Positions 44,977-54,977 of a stretch of 64,000 nucleotides of DNA are shown in pieces (positions within the stretch are counted from its first letter, which is position 1; every line of letters begins with the position of its first letter). A program made the translations under genes and the position numbers. Location: the NCBI RefSeq assembly GCF_023283485.1, contig NZ_JAKILU010000001.1, positions 186,001 to 250,000 of the forward strand, written 5' to 3'. The notes beneath the pieces are model-generated. The model saw only the letters and a program-made list of their open reading frames with translations. It made no database searches and was not told the origin of the DNA. The stretch is from Shewanella glacialipiscicola (lineage in GTDB: Bacteria > Pseudomonadota > Gammaproteobacteria > Enterobacterales > Shewanellaceae).

Positions 44977-45405
44977 CTAAAATGGCATTGCCATGACCAA
45001 CGTCACCAGATCGGGACGCCATTCATATTCAGACAAGCTAATTTTGCCACAGTTCACTGTTACCCCATCCATTCTTAATAATTCCATTTGTTGCTGAAAA
45101 GCATGTGAGTTTTTTTCAAAAGAAATTTTACCTTGGCTATTAAGCACTCTATGCCAAGGAAGTGATAAATGCTCTGGTGCCGATTTTAACGCTTTAGACA
45201 CATAACGTGCTCGACCTGGTAAACCCGCATAATCGGCAATTTTGCCATAACTGCTGACTTTACCCTGTGGGATCATCGCCACGATATGCCATATTTTCGC
45301 CATGGGTGATAGCGTGGTTGTTTTTGTCTGTTCACTCGCAATATCTTTTTCATCTTGTTGAAGATATGCATACAGTGGTGATTTGTCTTTTGGAAACGAT
45401 GCCAT
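44977..45405 (-). CDS. Alkyltransferase-like protein (ATL, MGMT family)
   Basis: A 142-residue protein with the DNA-binding domain of O6-alkylguanine methyltransferases (WHIVAMIPQGKVSSYGKIAD to the end). The place of the reactive cysteine in PCHRV is tryptophan: PWHRV. It therefore cannot accept alkyl groups and belongs to the ATL class, like E. coli YbaZ, which binds O6-alkylguanine and directs it to nucleotide excision repair. About 35 extra N-terminal residues precede the domain. A TTG one codon upstream (45408) is an equally spaced alternative start. Stands alone on the minus strand, divergent from def. Confidence 0.85.
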   Translation of the reverse strand: MASFPKDKSPLYAYLQQDEKDIASEQTKTTTLSPMAKIWHIVAMIPQGKVSSYGKIADYAGLPGRARYVSKALKSAPEHLSLPWHRVLNSQGKISFEKNSHAFQQQMELLRMDGVTVNCGKISLSEYEWRPDLVTLVMAMPF

Positions 45406-45670
45406 CAAATAGCAGCCTCAAGTTAAATAATATGTGGCACTCACTGAATTTCATTCCACAGCGGTAGCAGTAGTTTACCGGTAATAAGGAAATATTAGGT
45501 AAAGTAAAGGATTCATCAGCCTGTTAATGGTACAAAATCCTTAAGGTTTTATCGTTAATTCCGATTACCGATGAAATATTTAACCTATTATTGGCTTAAA
45601 TATTGTGTAAACGGTCAAATAGTCCATAATAGCGCCAATTTTTTTGACTCGATGAGAGAAGATAACCGGC

Positions 45671-46162
45671 ATGGCTGTACTCGATATTCTAACAATCCCC
45701 GATGAACGCCTTAAACGTAAAGCGCAACCTGTAAAAGATATTGAATCTGTTCAGGGATTTATCGATGACTTAATCGAAACCATGTACCACACCGAAGATG
45801 GTATCGGTTTAGCGGCAACACAAGTTGGCAGTACCGATGCGATTATCGTGATCGATTTATCTGATGAGCGTGACCAACCTCAAGTGCTAATCAACCCGGA
45901 AATCGTCGAAAAGTCTGGTGAGTTTATCGGTGAAGAAGGTTGTTTATCTATCCCCGGTTATCGCGCTAAGGTGACTCGTTTTGAAAAAATCAAAGTGATC
46001 GCCTTAGACAGAACGGGCAAGGCTATTGAAATTGAAACTGATGAGTTTTTAGCTATTGTATTGCAACATGAAATTGATCATTTGCATGGCAAAGTGTTTA
46101 TCGAACATTTATCTATGCTAAAGCAACAAATCGCACTTAAAAAAGTCCGTAAATACGCCTAA
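45671..46162 (+). CDS. def: Peptide deformylase
   Basis: A 163-residue iron-type peptide deformylase that removes the formyl group from nascent proteins. The three conserved motifs are present: GIGLAATQVG, EEGCLSIPG with the metal-binding cysteine, and QHEIDHLHG with both histidines and the catalytic glutamate. It stands apart from fmt, unlike the usual def-fmt pair, so it may be a second copy. It ends at a strong terminator. Confidence 0.92.
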   Translation: MAVLDILTIPDERLKRKAQPVKDIESVQGFIDDLIETMYHTEDGIGLAATQVGSTDAIIVIDLSDERDQPQVLINPEIVEKSGEFIGEEGCLSIPGYRAKVTRFEKIKVIALDRTGKAIEIETDEFLAIVLQHEIDHLHGKVFIEHLSMLKQQIALKKVRKYA

Positions 46163-46196
46163 GTTTGTTGTATAAAGCGTATAGTATCTCTTGATT

Positions 46197-46223
46197 AGCC
46201 GCATTTTACGATGCGGCTTTTTT
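46197..46223 (+). terminator. Rho-independent terminator after def
   Basis: 8-bp stem AGCCGCAT / ATGCGGCT, TTTACG loop, then TTTTTG. Confidence 0.92.
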
Positions 46224-46301
46224 GTATCTACAGGTTCGTTTCTCTTATCTTTTTTTACGCTGGTAAAAGGTTCAAAGATGTCATCTATAAAATTCGCAGG
46301 T

Positions 46302-46332
46302 AAAAAAGCGATCCACTTGGATCGCTTTTTTT
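46302..46332. terminator. Second, bidirectional-looking terminator before the RsmB-like gene
   Basis: 13-bp stem AAAAAAGCGATCC / GGATCGCTTTTTT with an ACTT loop and T runs on both strands. It lies 79 bases behind the def terminator on the same side, so two terminators stand in a row with only about 80 bases between. Confidence 0.88.
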
Positions 46333-46426
46333 ATCGCTTTAACCTCCACACAACGCTAGCGTACTTGCGTATTAGGGCCTGACCTCCTATGATCCTCCGG
46401 TTTTATAATCCATGGTGACCATTTAA

Positions 46427-47641
46427 ATGTTGAACTCTCCGCTTTCTGCCAGCTCGAACGAATTAGTGATCAGTATCTTAACTATGGTGCTGAGCCAAGG
46501 GAAACCCTTAGATCGGGCCTATTCTCAGCATTTTTCTGGATTGCAATTGGTGCCCGCCGAACAGGCGCGTATCGCATTAACGACAGGAGATATCCTTCGT
46601 CGCTTAAATCTTTACTGCTATCTGGCGGAAATTAGCCCAGATGAGATGGAACGTTTTGGTTCTAAATTGCTTAATGCGTGGCATTTATTCCACGGGCTTG
46701 AACTGCCTAAAATGCAATATTCGCTGCAAGTCGATGAGGCACGTTTAGCCGATCGTGTCGAGCAAGCGAAAACTAAGCCGGTATTATGGGACGGTTGTCC
46801 CGAATGGCTTGATACTATGGGCCGTGAGCAATTAGGCGATGCTTGGGAAAAAGAACGTGCAGCCTTAAGCACAGCACCGAAACGTTTTTTACGCGCAAAT
46901 GGTCTTAAAGTCACTCGTGATGAGTTAGCGGCAAAACTTGCCGCTGAGTTTGTCAGCACGCTTAGCGTTGACGGAGTCGATTCTGCCCTTGAAGTGACCT
47001 CAGATTCCGCTTTGTTTCGTACACAAAGCTTTAAAGACGGTTTATTCGAGCAGCAAGATGCAGGCTCGCAGCGCGTAGCGGCGGCGCTCGATGCCAAACC
47101 CGGGATGAAAGTGATTGATGCTTGCGCGGGTGCGGGGGGTAAAACCTTGCATATTGCGGCGCAAATGCAGGGCAAAGGCCGCCTGTTGGCGATGGATGTG
47201 GAGCAATGGAAACTCGATAAACTCAAAGAGCGTGCTCGACGTAATGGCGCACACAATGTTGAAACACGCGTTATCGCCAGCAGTAAAACCATTAAACGCT
47301 TAAAACTGAGTGCAGACAGAGTATTACTCGATGTTCCATGTTCAGGTTTAGGGGTGTTGAAGCGTAACCCCGATGCGAAATGGCGCGATACCGTTGAACG
47401 TTTACCAGTATTAATGGCGCTGCAACAACATATTTTGAGCAGCTACAGCCGCATGGTTAAAGTTGGCGGTATTGTCGTGTATGCCACCTGTTCTATCTTC
47501 CCCTGCGAGAATCGTGGTCAAGTAGATGCCTTTTTAGCTGAAAATCCTAATTTCCGTTTAATTGAAGATGAAAGTATTAGCCCAGCCGATAGTGGTTTTG
47601 ATGGGTTTTACATTGCAAAACTGGAACGCATTCAAGAATAA
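46427..47641 (+). CDS. RsmB/NOP family RNA (cytosine-C5) methyltransferase
   Basis: A 404-residue SAM-dependent methyltransferase. The C-terminal catalytic domain starts with the SAM loop VIDACAGAGGKTLHIA, followed by LLDVPCSGLGVLKRNPD and VYATCSIFPCEN; the cysteines in PCSG and TCSI are the pair used by m5C RNA methyltransferases. The N-terminal 200 residues are a family-specific part with no NusB-like region evident, unlike E. coli RsmB. The target RNA is therefore unclear, although rRNA is likely. Strong terminator behind. Confidence 0.87.
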   Translation: MLNSPLSASSNELVISILTMVLSQGKPLDRAYSQHFSGLQLVPAEQARIALTTGDILRRLNLYCYLAEISPDEMERFGSKLLNAWHLFHGLELPKMQYSLQVDEARLADRVEQAKTKPVLWDGCPEWLDTMGREQLGDAWEKERAALSTAPKRFLRANGLKVTRDELAAKLAAEFVSTLSVDGVDSALEVTSDSALFRTQSFKDGLFEQQDAGSQRVAAALDAKPGMKVIDACAGAGGKTLHIAAQMQGKGRLLAMDVEQWKLDKLKERARRNGAHNVETRVIASSKTIKRLKLSADRVLLDVPCSGLGVLKRNPDAKWRDTVERLPVLMALQQHILSSYSRMVKVGGIVVYATCSIFPCENRGQVDAFLAENPNFRLIEDESISPADSGFDGFYIAKLERIQE

Positions 47642-47722
47642 GGTTTTACCGTTAAGGTAAGTCGCCTGAGTAAATTTAAATGCTGAGCGGGTGTTAGCAC
47701 TTACTGAATTAGTCATCCAAAT

Positions 47723-47754
47723 AATTAGAGCGCCTAGGGCGCTCTAATTGTTTT
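47723..47754 (+). terminator. Terminator after the RsmB-like gene
   Basis: 12-bp stem AATTAGAGCGCC / GGCGCTCTAATT with a TAG loop, then GTTTTAG. It separates this gene from the convergent ddl. Confidence 0.85.
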
Positions 47755-47773
47755 AGCTGTTATTGAATTGGTA

Positions 47774-48787
47774 TTAAGCGTTAGTTTTTAACTGGCCGTT
47801 AATCACTAGGCTCAAGTATTCAGTAAAGTCATGCCCGTGATTCTGTAGCATTTTGGGGAACATCGAAATCGGCGTAGAACCTGGAAAGGTATTGATTTCA
47901 TTTAGCAGAATCTCGTTATCAGCGGTTAAGAAAAAGTCGATACGCGACAGATGACGCAGTTTCATGCCTTTAAATGCCTTAATCGCATAGGCACGAATTT
48001 GCTCGCTGATCTCAACTGAAACGTTTTGTGCCACAACATCGGTCCGTGCTTTGCTGTTTTTGGCGTACTTTTCATCGAAGGTGTAAAAGTTATTGGTATC
48101 ACAAATGATTTCACCCGGCACGGTTGCCACTACTTCACCGTTGTACTCGTATACCGCCACTTCTAACTCGCGAGCTTTAATCGTTTTTTCAACTATCACA
48201 TAGGGTGCATAACCAAACGCATCTTTAAGTACGGCGGCAACATTATCGCGGTCATCGACTTTGTAACAACCTACAGAGGACCCCTGTGAAGCCGCTTTAA
48301 CAAAGATGGATCCCCATTGCGCTAATGCCGCTTGAGTTTGCTCAATCGCCGCATCATCAAACTGATTCAAGAAAATATACGGTGTATTGGGAATACCTAA
48401 GGCTGAGAACCACATTTTAGCGGTGATCTTGTTGAAGCAGTTGCTACTGGCTTCGGATTCGCAGCCAAAATAGGGCAGTTGGATCAGGTTAAAATAAGAT
48501 TGAATGTCGCCGGTTTCGCCAGGGTAACCATGAATGCAAGGAATGACGTAATCGACTGGCCACGGCGCTTTACTTTGATCACGGAAGCGAATTTCACGGC
48601 TATTGGTTAATTCACAGTCATCACCTGCGACGGTGCGGTACTGGCCTAATTTATCCAGCTCGACGCGTAATACACAAAACTTCTCGGACTTTGCCAATGA
48701 GGTTTCAAAATAATTGGCCGACATTAATGAAATATCGTGTTCGGCACTTCCGCCACCGCACAGCAAAAGTAGATTGATCTTAGACAT
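47774..48787 (-). CDS. ddl: D-alanine--D-alanine ligase
   Basis: A 337-residue ATP-grasp ligase that makes D-Ala-D-Ala for peptidoglycan. The N-terminus [17 protein letters not shown] holds the D-Ala-binding glutamate region; [15 protein letters not shown] is the phosphate-binding segment; and [32 protein letters not shown] is the C-terminal metal-and-substrate signature. The length and motif spacing are regular, so the enzyme should be active. It is not in the dcw cluster, so it may be the ddlA-like stand-alone copy. Alone on the minus strand upstream of recD's end. Confidence 0.94.
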   Translation of the reverse strand: MSKINLLLLCGGGSAEHDISLMSANYFETSLAKSEKFCVLRVELDKLGQYRTVAGDDCELTNSREIRFRDQSKAPWPVDYVIPCIHGYPGETGDIQSYFNLIQLPYFGCESEASSNCFNKITAKMWFSALGIPNTPYIFLNQFDDAAIEQTQAALAQWGSIFVKAASQGSSVGCYKVDDRDNVAAVLKDAFGYAPYVIVEKTIKARELEVAVYEYNGEVVATVPGEIICDTNNFYTFDEKYAKNSKARTDVVAQNVSVEISEQIRAYAIKAFKGMKLRHLSRIDFFLTADNEILLNEINTFPGSTPISMFPKMLQNHGHDFTEYLSLVINGQLKTNA

Positions 48788-48951
48788 TATGATTCCTCAA
48801 GTGAGCAAAGTCGGATGACATCGGCCAGTGGCAATATGAATATCATCCAATAGTACAGCCGCTGACATCTTAGTTTTCTTGCCCCTATGAGCGCAAGGCT
48901 TTGGTGCCTTGGCGCTATTAAGTGGCGAATTTTAGCGCATCCCCGTTGGGT

Positions 48952-51159
48952 TTAACCCGCAGAGCTGGTTTGTGAATTGCCCAACCAGAGTCTATCAGCA
49001 AGGCCTGATGCCCGTTGAGTCACTTGGCTGCTGGCGTGTTCGAACACTTGCTGGGTACCTAAGCAGGTAAAGTGGGTTTTAGCGCGGGTGATGGCGGTGT
49101 AGACCAACTCTTTAGTCAACAGTTGCCACTGGGCTAAGCTTGGACTTGGCGGTAGCACTAAAGCAACGCGGCTGAATTCGCTACCTTGGCTTTTGTGTAC
49201 TGTCATGGCGTAACAGGTTTCATGGCTAGGTAAACGGGCGGGTAAAACTTTTAACAGGCTGCCATCGGCCTTGATAAAATGTGCCATTAAACGTTCGGGT
49301 TTATCTTCGTCCTGTAAAATCAGTCCGATATCGCCATTAAATAGGCCTAGGTTATAGTCATTGCTTTGGATGATGATGGGCCTGCCTAGGTAAAACTCCT
49401 GCAGCGGTTTGATCAGCTTGGCATTGGCAAGTGCCTGAGTCACATATTGATTGATACCTTCGACCCCATAATCGCCTGAGCGCATGGCGCATAAAATACG
49501 GTACTGGTTGAAGCGTTCTATGATGTCAGCGGTACTTGGACGAGTGCCTAAATCACTGTTATCTACAGAGTGGTTCAATGCGCGAAGATAGTCGCCATAT
49601 TGGTTGCAGGCTTGTTCGAGCAATAAGTTAAGCCCTGCGTTATTGGCAGGTTCGCTCACTTTCGCTTGGGTTTGGCTTACGAGCATGCTGTGTTCTAGCC
49701 AGCTTAATTCCGCTGGGCCTTGTTGCCATACCTGTAAAATAGCTTGAATATCAGCGCGATTGACGGCGCTGGCAAGCAGTCCAATACCTGCATCGCCTTT
49801 AAATCTGTGACTGTGCATCAACATACACAAGCTATCGCCAAGTTTAGGGACATCACTGATATAAGGCGTTAATTCAAAACCCGTTAAGGCGCACAGGCGC
49901 TCAGCTTGCTCTTTGGAGTAGCGCATTTGCCACTGAGGACTCTTATTTAACTCATTGTTGTTTAGAAAATTATTGTTTGGAATAGGGTTATTGGGATCTG
50001 CTGGTATTTTAAGACCTGCACAAATATCGGCGAGCACAGCACCGGCTTCTACCGAGGCGAGTTGGTCTTGATCGCCAAGCAAAATCAAACCGGCGTGCTC
50101 AGGTAGTGCGCTCAGTAGTTTATACATCATGGGCAAATCGACCATGGAAGCTTCATCGACGATTAACAAGTCGAGTCGTAGCGGATTGCCTTGATGGTGA
50201 CGAAAGTGCGCTGAATTTGGGATCACCCCGAGCAGTCTGTGTAAGGTTGATGCCTCCTCTGGAATACGCCCTAACGCCGTTAGAAAGTCTTGGTTATTGG
50301 CACCAACATCAGCATGGGCGTTGAGTTCCTTTGCCAGACGGGCTTTTGAGGCCTTAATTGATTCGCTTAAGCGGGCTGCGGCTTTTCCCGTGGGTGCCAC
50401 TAAGCGTATTTCCTGCATAGATTCCATTTGCAGCAACAATAAAAGCTTAGTCACAGTGGTGGTTTTACCTGTACCTGGGCCGCCAGTGATCACCGACAGT
50501 TTTTTGCCTAGCGCTGTGGCGGTAGCCACTTTTTGCCAGTCGATAATCGCGGCGTTTTCATTGTTAATAAGTTCATGATTAACGAGTGCATTGGTAGGGA
50601 ATAATTGATCTAAACGTGACCTCAACTTAGCATCTTTAATTTGATCTTGAGCGTGAGTATCTGCTGATACGTGCTCAGATACGGCGCCAGATAAACGGAT
50701 TAATGAGGCGGCCACTGAGGTTTCAAATTGATGGTAACGTTGCAAATAGAGCCTGCCATTGTCAAAAATAAGTGGTTTATTGCTACCCGCGATTCCAACT
50801 GCATCAAAGCTTTGCAAGCTCTGTGTTAGCGCCTCTAGACTTAAGCTGATTTTACAATGGCTAGTTTGCTCGGCCATGGGATTAAGCGGCACTATATGGG
50901 CTAACACGAGGCAGCTGTGCTGTGAAGATAATTGCTGGCTTAACAGCGCACACAACAAAATAAACAGGGGGTGCTGGCCATCACTGGGATGCAACTGACT
51001 CATCTCGAGCGCAAAGTGTCTATCCAGTGGCGTGAGCAGTCGTTCCTGCTCCCACAGCTTTAATAGTTCTGGCAAGACTGCACTAAGCTGGATTGCACCA
51101 TGGTCTATCCATTTCGCTGCGGTGAGTGAATGTGCATTTAGCCGTTGAGTTGAGCGCAT
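48952..51159 (-). CDS. recD: Exodeoxyribonuclease V alpha subunit, RecD
   Basis: A 735-residue 5'-to-3' helicase of RecBCD. Walker A is ITGGPGTGKTTTVTKLL (about residues 225-240), followed by LVAPTGKAAARLSE, LLIVDEASMVDL (Walker B), LLGDQDQLASVEAG, and C-terminal motifs CYAMTVHKSQGSEF and YTAITRAK. The length is about 125 residues above E. coli RecD (608), mainly through inserts. Its start shares one base with the recB stop (TAATG), so translation is coupled. It completes the recC-recB-recD operon. Confidence 0.94.
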   Translation of the reverse strand: MRSTQRLNAHSLTAAKWIDHGAIQLSAVLPELLKLWEQERLLTPLDRHFALEMSQLHPSDGQHPLFILLCALLSQQLSSQHSCLVLAHIVPLNPMAEQTSHCKISLSLEALTQSLQSFDAVGIAGSNKPLIFDNGRLYLQRYHQFETSVAASLIRLSGAVSEHVSADTHAQDQIKDAKLRSRLDQLFPTNALVNHELINNENAAIIDWQKVATATALGKKLSVITGGPGTGKTTTVTKLLLLLQMESMQEIRLVAPTGKAAARLSESIKASKARLAKELNAHADVGANNQDFLTALGRIPEEASTLHRLLGVIPNSAHFRHHQGNPLRLDLLIVDEASMVDLPMMYKLLSALPEHAGLILLGDQDQLASVEAGAVLADICAGLKIPADPNNPIPNNNFLNNNELNKSPQWQMRYSKEQAERLCALTGFELTPYISDVPKLGDSLCMLMHSHRFKGDAGIGLLASAVNRADIQAILQVWQQGPAELSWLEHSMLVSQTQAKVSEPANNAGLNLLLEQACNQYGDYLRALNHSVDNSDLGTRPSTADIIERFNQYRILCAMRSGDYGVEGINQYVTQALANAKLIKPLQEFYLGRPIIIQSNDYNLGLFNGDIGLILQDEDKPERLMAHFIKADGSLLKVLPARLPSHETCYAMTVHKSQGSEFSRVALVLPPSPSLAQWQLLTKELVYTAITRAKTHFTCLGTQQVFEHASSQVTQRASGLADRLWLGNSQTSSAG

Positions 51160-54100
51160 TATGCTATGACTCCTGCATCAGTTTTGCGGGGTAATTTGCT
51201 GTGAAATAAATTGTTATTAAAAAGCGCGTCGAGTGCGAGGATAAGCGCTTTGGCAGGTTTATCGTAATAAATACCATAGCCGGGATATTGCGCCGACATG
51301 CCCCGTAAAAATAAGTAATAACAACCGCCGATATGGCTGTCGTAGTCATAACTTGGCAGGCGCAAACTTAAATATCGGTGCAGCGCCAATGAGTAAAGGA
51401 TGTATTGTAAATCGTATCTGTGGTCGGTGATTGCGCTTTGCAGCGCGCTCTGATGATAGGCATTGATATTGTCGCCCAAATGATTCGATTTATAATCGGC
51501 GATGTAATATTGACCTTGATATTCAAAGGTTAAGTCGATAAAACCCTTGAGCATGCCCTTAAGTTCATCAAACTTAAGTGTCGACTCATAGCCAAACTGC
51601 TGCAGTAGCGTATTGAGCTCAGTATCCTTAAGCTCGCTTAAAGGTAAATAAAATTCCATTTCGACTAAGGTATCTTGCGGTGATAACTTGGCTAAGTACA
51701 GATCTGGATGTTCAGGTTTGGCCGGCTTTAAATTGCTCTCGTAATCAATCGCATAGTCATTCGCTGAAGATGTTGCAGCATTGCTCTGAAATGCGGGTGT
51801 TGGCGGCATTGCGGATGGCATTAGCCCAAGTGGTGCATGCAGTATATCCAAATACCAAGTATGTAATACCGCTTGCCACTCGGGGAGGATTCCATATTGC
51901 AGCATGGCTTTGGGTAATTGCAGCGGTAAGTCGATTTCTGCTTTGGTAAAATCAATCTCTTCTAACACTAAGTGCATAAAGCTACCGGCATTGGCGCCGC
52001 GTTCAAAGTTAAAGCGATTGAGCATACCATCCTGTTGGGGGCTATCTGTGGTTGAAATTTGGACTGTGTCTAGCACACTCAATGCTTCATCATCCGCACC
52101 AGGCGCAGCTTTACCATGGCTGGTATTTTTAACTAGACCTGAATAACTGCCAACTCGCCACGGCGTATTGTATTGGCGAGTTAAGGTTTTCGCGCATAAC
52201 ACTTGCGCGCTATCTTGACTTGAGGGCAATGGGCGCTCGTCTATGTTATCGGGTACCTTATCAAGGCTAATGGCATCTACACTTTGGGCGAGTTGCTGGG
52301 CTGCTTTGCAGATACGGGCAAAATCACATTCTGAGTCGCCTATATTTAATAGATAGCCGATAGCGGTTTCATGCAGCTGGCTTTTAAGGCCATTTTTAAG
52401 CTGACGACTGTGGTTAGCAATATACAAGTAACATAAATATACAGGGCGAGTGAGCGCAACATACAAGAGGCGCAAATCTTCGGCCAAGGTTTCCTGTTTT
52501 GCTTGCTCCCAACCCTCATCCGTACCTTCGATATCCCACACTAACTCTTGCTCACCAGCATCGTTGATTCTGTGATACAGCATAGGCGTTGGGCGGCGGC
52601 GATTGTCACGGGCTAGGCTGACAAAGGGCACAAAACATACGGGATACTCAAGGCCCTTACTCTTATGGATAGTAACGATTTGTACTAGATTCTGCTCGCT
52701 TTCGAGGCGCAGCTGCTGCTCATCGGTGCCAGTATTATCAATCAGTTGTTGCTCATACCAATTGAGTAGGGCGCTAATGCCATCAAGCTCGGTGGCTTTT
52801 TGCTGTAATAGCTCGGCAAGGTGGCGAAAATCCGTCAAACGACGTTCGCCGTTAGTGGCGTCTTGTTCTTGAATATCAGTACTTGTGGTGTGCAGTAAAC
52901 GGTCAATCAGCTTAGTACTATTGGCAAGGCTGAGTAGTGCGGGCATGATGCCGCGTTTTTGCCACACTTGGTGCAAGTTAAAAAACTGTTCTAACAGCAG
53001 TTGTCGCTGCTCTTCATCTTGGTTAAAGGCATGAATTTGCTCAGCGCTATAGCCTAATAATGCTGTGGCTAGGGCGCTGCGCAGTGCTCGCTCATCCTTT
53101 GGGTTAGCTAGAGAGCGTAAAATTAACGCCATTTCCCGCGCTTCTAGGGTATCAAATACACTGTCGCGACTTAAAAACACCGCGCCTATGTGACGTTTAC
53201 TCAATGCAGTTTTCATCACCGCGGCTTCGTTACGATCACGCACTAGGATGGCGATGTCTTTAGCAACCAAAGGCCCTTTCGGGCTGTGGCACTCGCCATT
53301 GGCTGCATCTGTAAGTAAGCGAGTGATTTCTGCCGCCGCATCTTCGGCCAATATGTGTCTAGCAGTGGTCTTGTTGAGGCCGTTATCTTCACTTTCACTC
53401 AAGAGTCTTAATCTTAAGGCGGCGGGATTAGCGGTTTTTTCAGTGAGAGTCTTATCTTTAGCACTGCTGGGCGTTTTCACGCTATCAAAGGGGATCGACT
53501 GGCTGATAAAAGGATCGGGATGCTGGCTAAATAGATGGTTGACCCCAGCCACCATGTTGGCGCTTGAGCGGTAGTTAGTATCCAGATGATAGTGGGCCTG
53601 CGTATGATTACGCGCCTCAATATAGGTATGAATATCAGCGCCGCGAAAGGCATAAATGGCTTGTTTAGGATCGCCAATCATCAATAGACTGAGTTTGTTT
53701 TCAGTATCGTCTTTATCTTGTTGCTCAAATGGGTAACGGCCTTGGTAAATATCAGAGAAAATAGCAAATTGCAGCGGATCGGTATCTTGGAACTCATCAA
53801 TAAGCGCAACCGGGAAACGCGCCGCCACGGCTTTGGGCAAGGTTTCATTGTTGGCATTTAGCGCGCTTGCTAAGGTCGTGAGTAAATCATCGGGTGTTAG
53901 CACGTTCTTTTGCTGTTTTTGCTCGCTAAAACGCTCGCTGATCCTGAGTTTAGCGCTATATAAAAATGCCGGTTTAATCGCAGCTATCAATGTAGCTAGC
54001 TGCTCCATATGATCCATCAGCGGCGCTTCACTTACGCTTGGGATCACGCCGCCCTTGTTGAGTTTTAACTCAGACAAGGACAAGGCGGCTAACTCTTTCA

Positions 54101-54977
54101 GTGGCGGCAGCCCATAACCGAAGGCAAGCCAGTTATCCAGCTCATCGAACATGGCGGCGAGTTTGGGGTATTGATCAGTTGCTTTACCAAAACGGGTACC
54201 ATTTAGCGGTAAACTGTGCAGTAGTTCCAATAAGTCATCGCGGCCCCGCGGCCAGACTAATTTAAAACGCTCGACACTCTGGCGCAGTGACAGGGCTAAG
54301 ACATCAAACTTAAGCGCAGCTTTAAGCGGCTTTGCTTGACTGGCACCAAGGAGCGGCCGCAACTGTTTGACTAAACCATCGGGCTCGCCAAATTCCTTGG
54401 CAATAATTTGCGCTAAGTAATCGGGCAGCGGATAACAGGCCTCACGCCAAAAATCCCGCACCGCATGGTGCAAAAATTCGCTATCGTCTAAGGTAAAGTC
54501 CGATTCGAACAGCAAAGATGACTCAAAGGCGAGATCCGATAAAATACGCTGACAAAAACCGTGGATGGTGAAAATCGCCGCTTCATCGAGGGACTTAAGG
54601 GCGAGATCGAATCGCCGCAGGGCAATGGCGCGATCACGCTCAGGGGTGTTGTCATACAATGCCTGCACAAAGGGATCGGCAATCGTTAGTCCTAAAAAGC
54701 ATTTAAAGGCGACTTGAATACGGCGACGAATACGATCCCGTAACTCTTCGGTAGCCGCATTAGTGAAGGTTACTACGAGAATTTGTTCGCAGGTCAGCGG
54801 CGCTGCTATACCATCGCCAAGTAATAAACGTAAATAAAGGCCTGAAATGGTATAGGTTTTACCTGTGCCAGCACTGGCCTCAATAAGACGGTTACCGCCA
54901 AAGGGCAACGTGAGTGGGTTAAGTGCCTGTGCGCCTGCACTTAATTCTTGTGTGTTCAATGGTATCAGCTCGCTCAT
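51159..54977 (-). CDS. recB: Exodeoxyribonuclease V beta subunit, RecB
   Basis: A 1272-residue UvrD-like helicase/nuclease. Walker A is IEASAGTGKTYTISGLY near residues 33-49; LVVTFTNAATEELRDR, ALIDEFQDTDPLQ, IGDPKQAIYAFRGAD, LDTNYRSS and TIHKSKGLEYPV are the further helicase motifs. The C-terminal nuclease has GFIDLTFEYQGQYYIADYKSN (motif Asp...Asp-x-Lys). E. coli RecB is 1180 residues. Its ATG overlaps the recC stop by four bases. With RecC and RecD it processes DNA ends for recombination repair and degrades foreign linear DNA. Confidence 0.95.
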   Translation of the reverse strand: MSELIPLNTQELSAGAQALNPLTLPFGGNRLIEASAGTGKTYTISGLYLRLLLGDGIAAPLTCEQILVVTFTNAATEELRDRIRRRIQVAFKCFLGLTIADPFVQALYDNTPERDRAIALRRFDLALKSLDEAAIFTIHGFCQRILSDLAFESSLLFESDFTLDDSEFLHHAVRDFWREACYPLPDYLAQIIAKEFGEPDGLVKQLRPLLGASQAKPLKAALKFDVLALSLRQSVERFKLVWPRGRDDLLELLHSLPLNGTRFGKATDQYPKLAAMFDELDNWLAFGYGLPPLKELAALSLSELKLNKGGVIPSVSEAPLMDHMEQLATLIAAIKPAFLYSAKLRISERFSEQKQQKNVLTPDDLLTTLASALNANNETLPKAVAARFPVALIDEFQDTDPLQFAIFSDIYQGRYPFEQQDKDDTENKLSLLMIGDPKQAIYAFRGADIHTYIEARNHTQAHYHLDTNYRSSANMVAGVNHLFSQHPDPFISQSIPFDSVKTPSSAKDKTLTEKTANPAALRLRLLSESEDNGLNKTTARHILAEDAAAEITRLLTDAANGECHSPKGPLVAKDIAILVRDRNEAAVMKTALSKRHIGAVFLSRDSVFDTLEAREMALILRSLANPKDERALRSALATALLGYSAEQIHAFNQDEEQRQLLLEQFFNLHQVWQKRGIMPALLSLANSTKLIDRLLHTTSTDIQEQDATNGERRLTDFRHLAELLQQKATELDGISALLNWYEQQLIDNTGTDEQQLRLESEQNLVQIVTIHKSKGLEYPVCFVPFVSLARDNRRRPTPMLYHRINDAGEQELVWDIEGTDEGWEQAKQETLAEDLRLLYVALTRPVYLCYLYIANHSRQLKNGLKSQLHETAIGYLLNIGDSECDFARICKAAQQLAQSVDAISLDKVPDNIDERPLPSSQDSAQVLCAKTLTRQYNTPWRVGSYSGLVKNTSHGKAAPGADDEALSVLDTVQISTTDSPQQDGMLNRFNFERGANAGSFMHLVLEEIDFTKAEIDLPLQLPKAMLQYGILPEWQAVLHTWYLDILHAPLGLMPSAMPPTPAFQSNAATSSANDYAIDYESNLKPAKPEHPDLYLAKLSPQDTLVEMEFYLPLSELKDTELNTLLQQFGYESTLKFDELKGMLKGFIDLTFEYQGQYYIADYKSNHLGDNINAYHQSALQSAITDHRYDLQYILYSLALHRYLSLRLPSYDYDSHIGGCYYLFLRGMSAQYPGYGIYYDKPAKALILALDALFNNNLFHSKLPRKTDAGVIA

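Noticed and set aside
46618..47292. 224-codon open frame on the minus strand inside the RsmB-like gene
   Set aside because: Serine- and arginine-rich antisense shadow of a well-supported gene; no ribosome binding site or recognisable domain.
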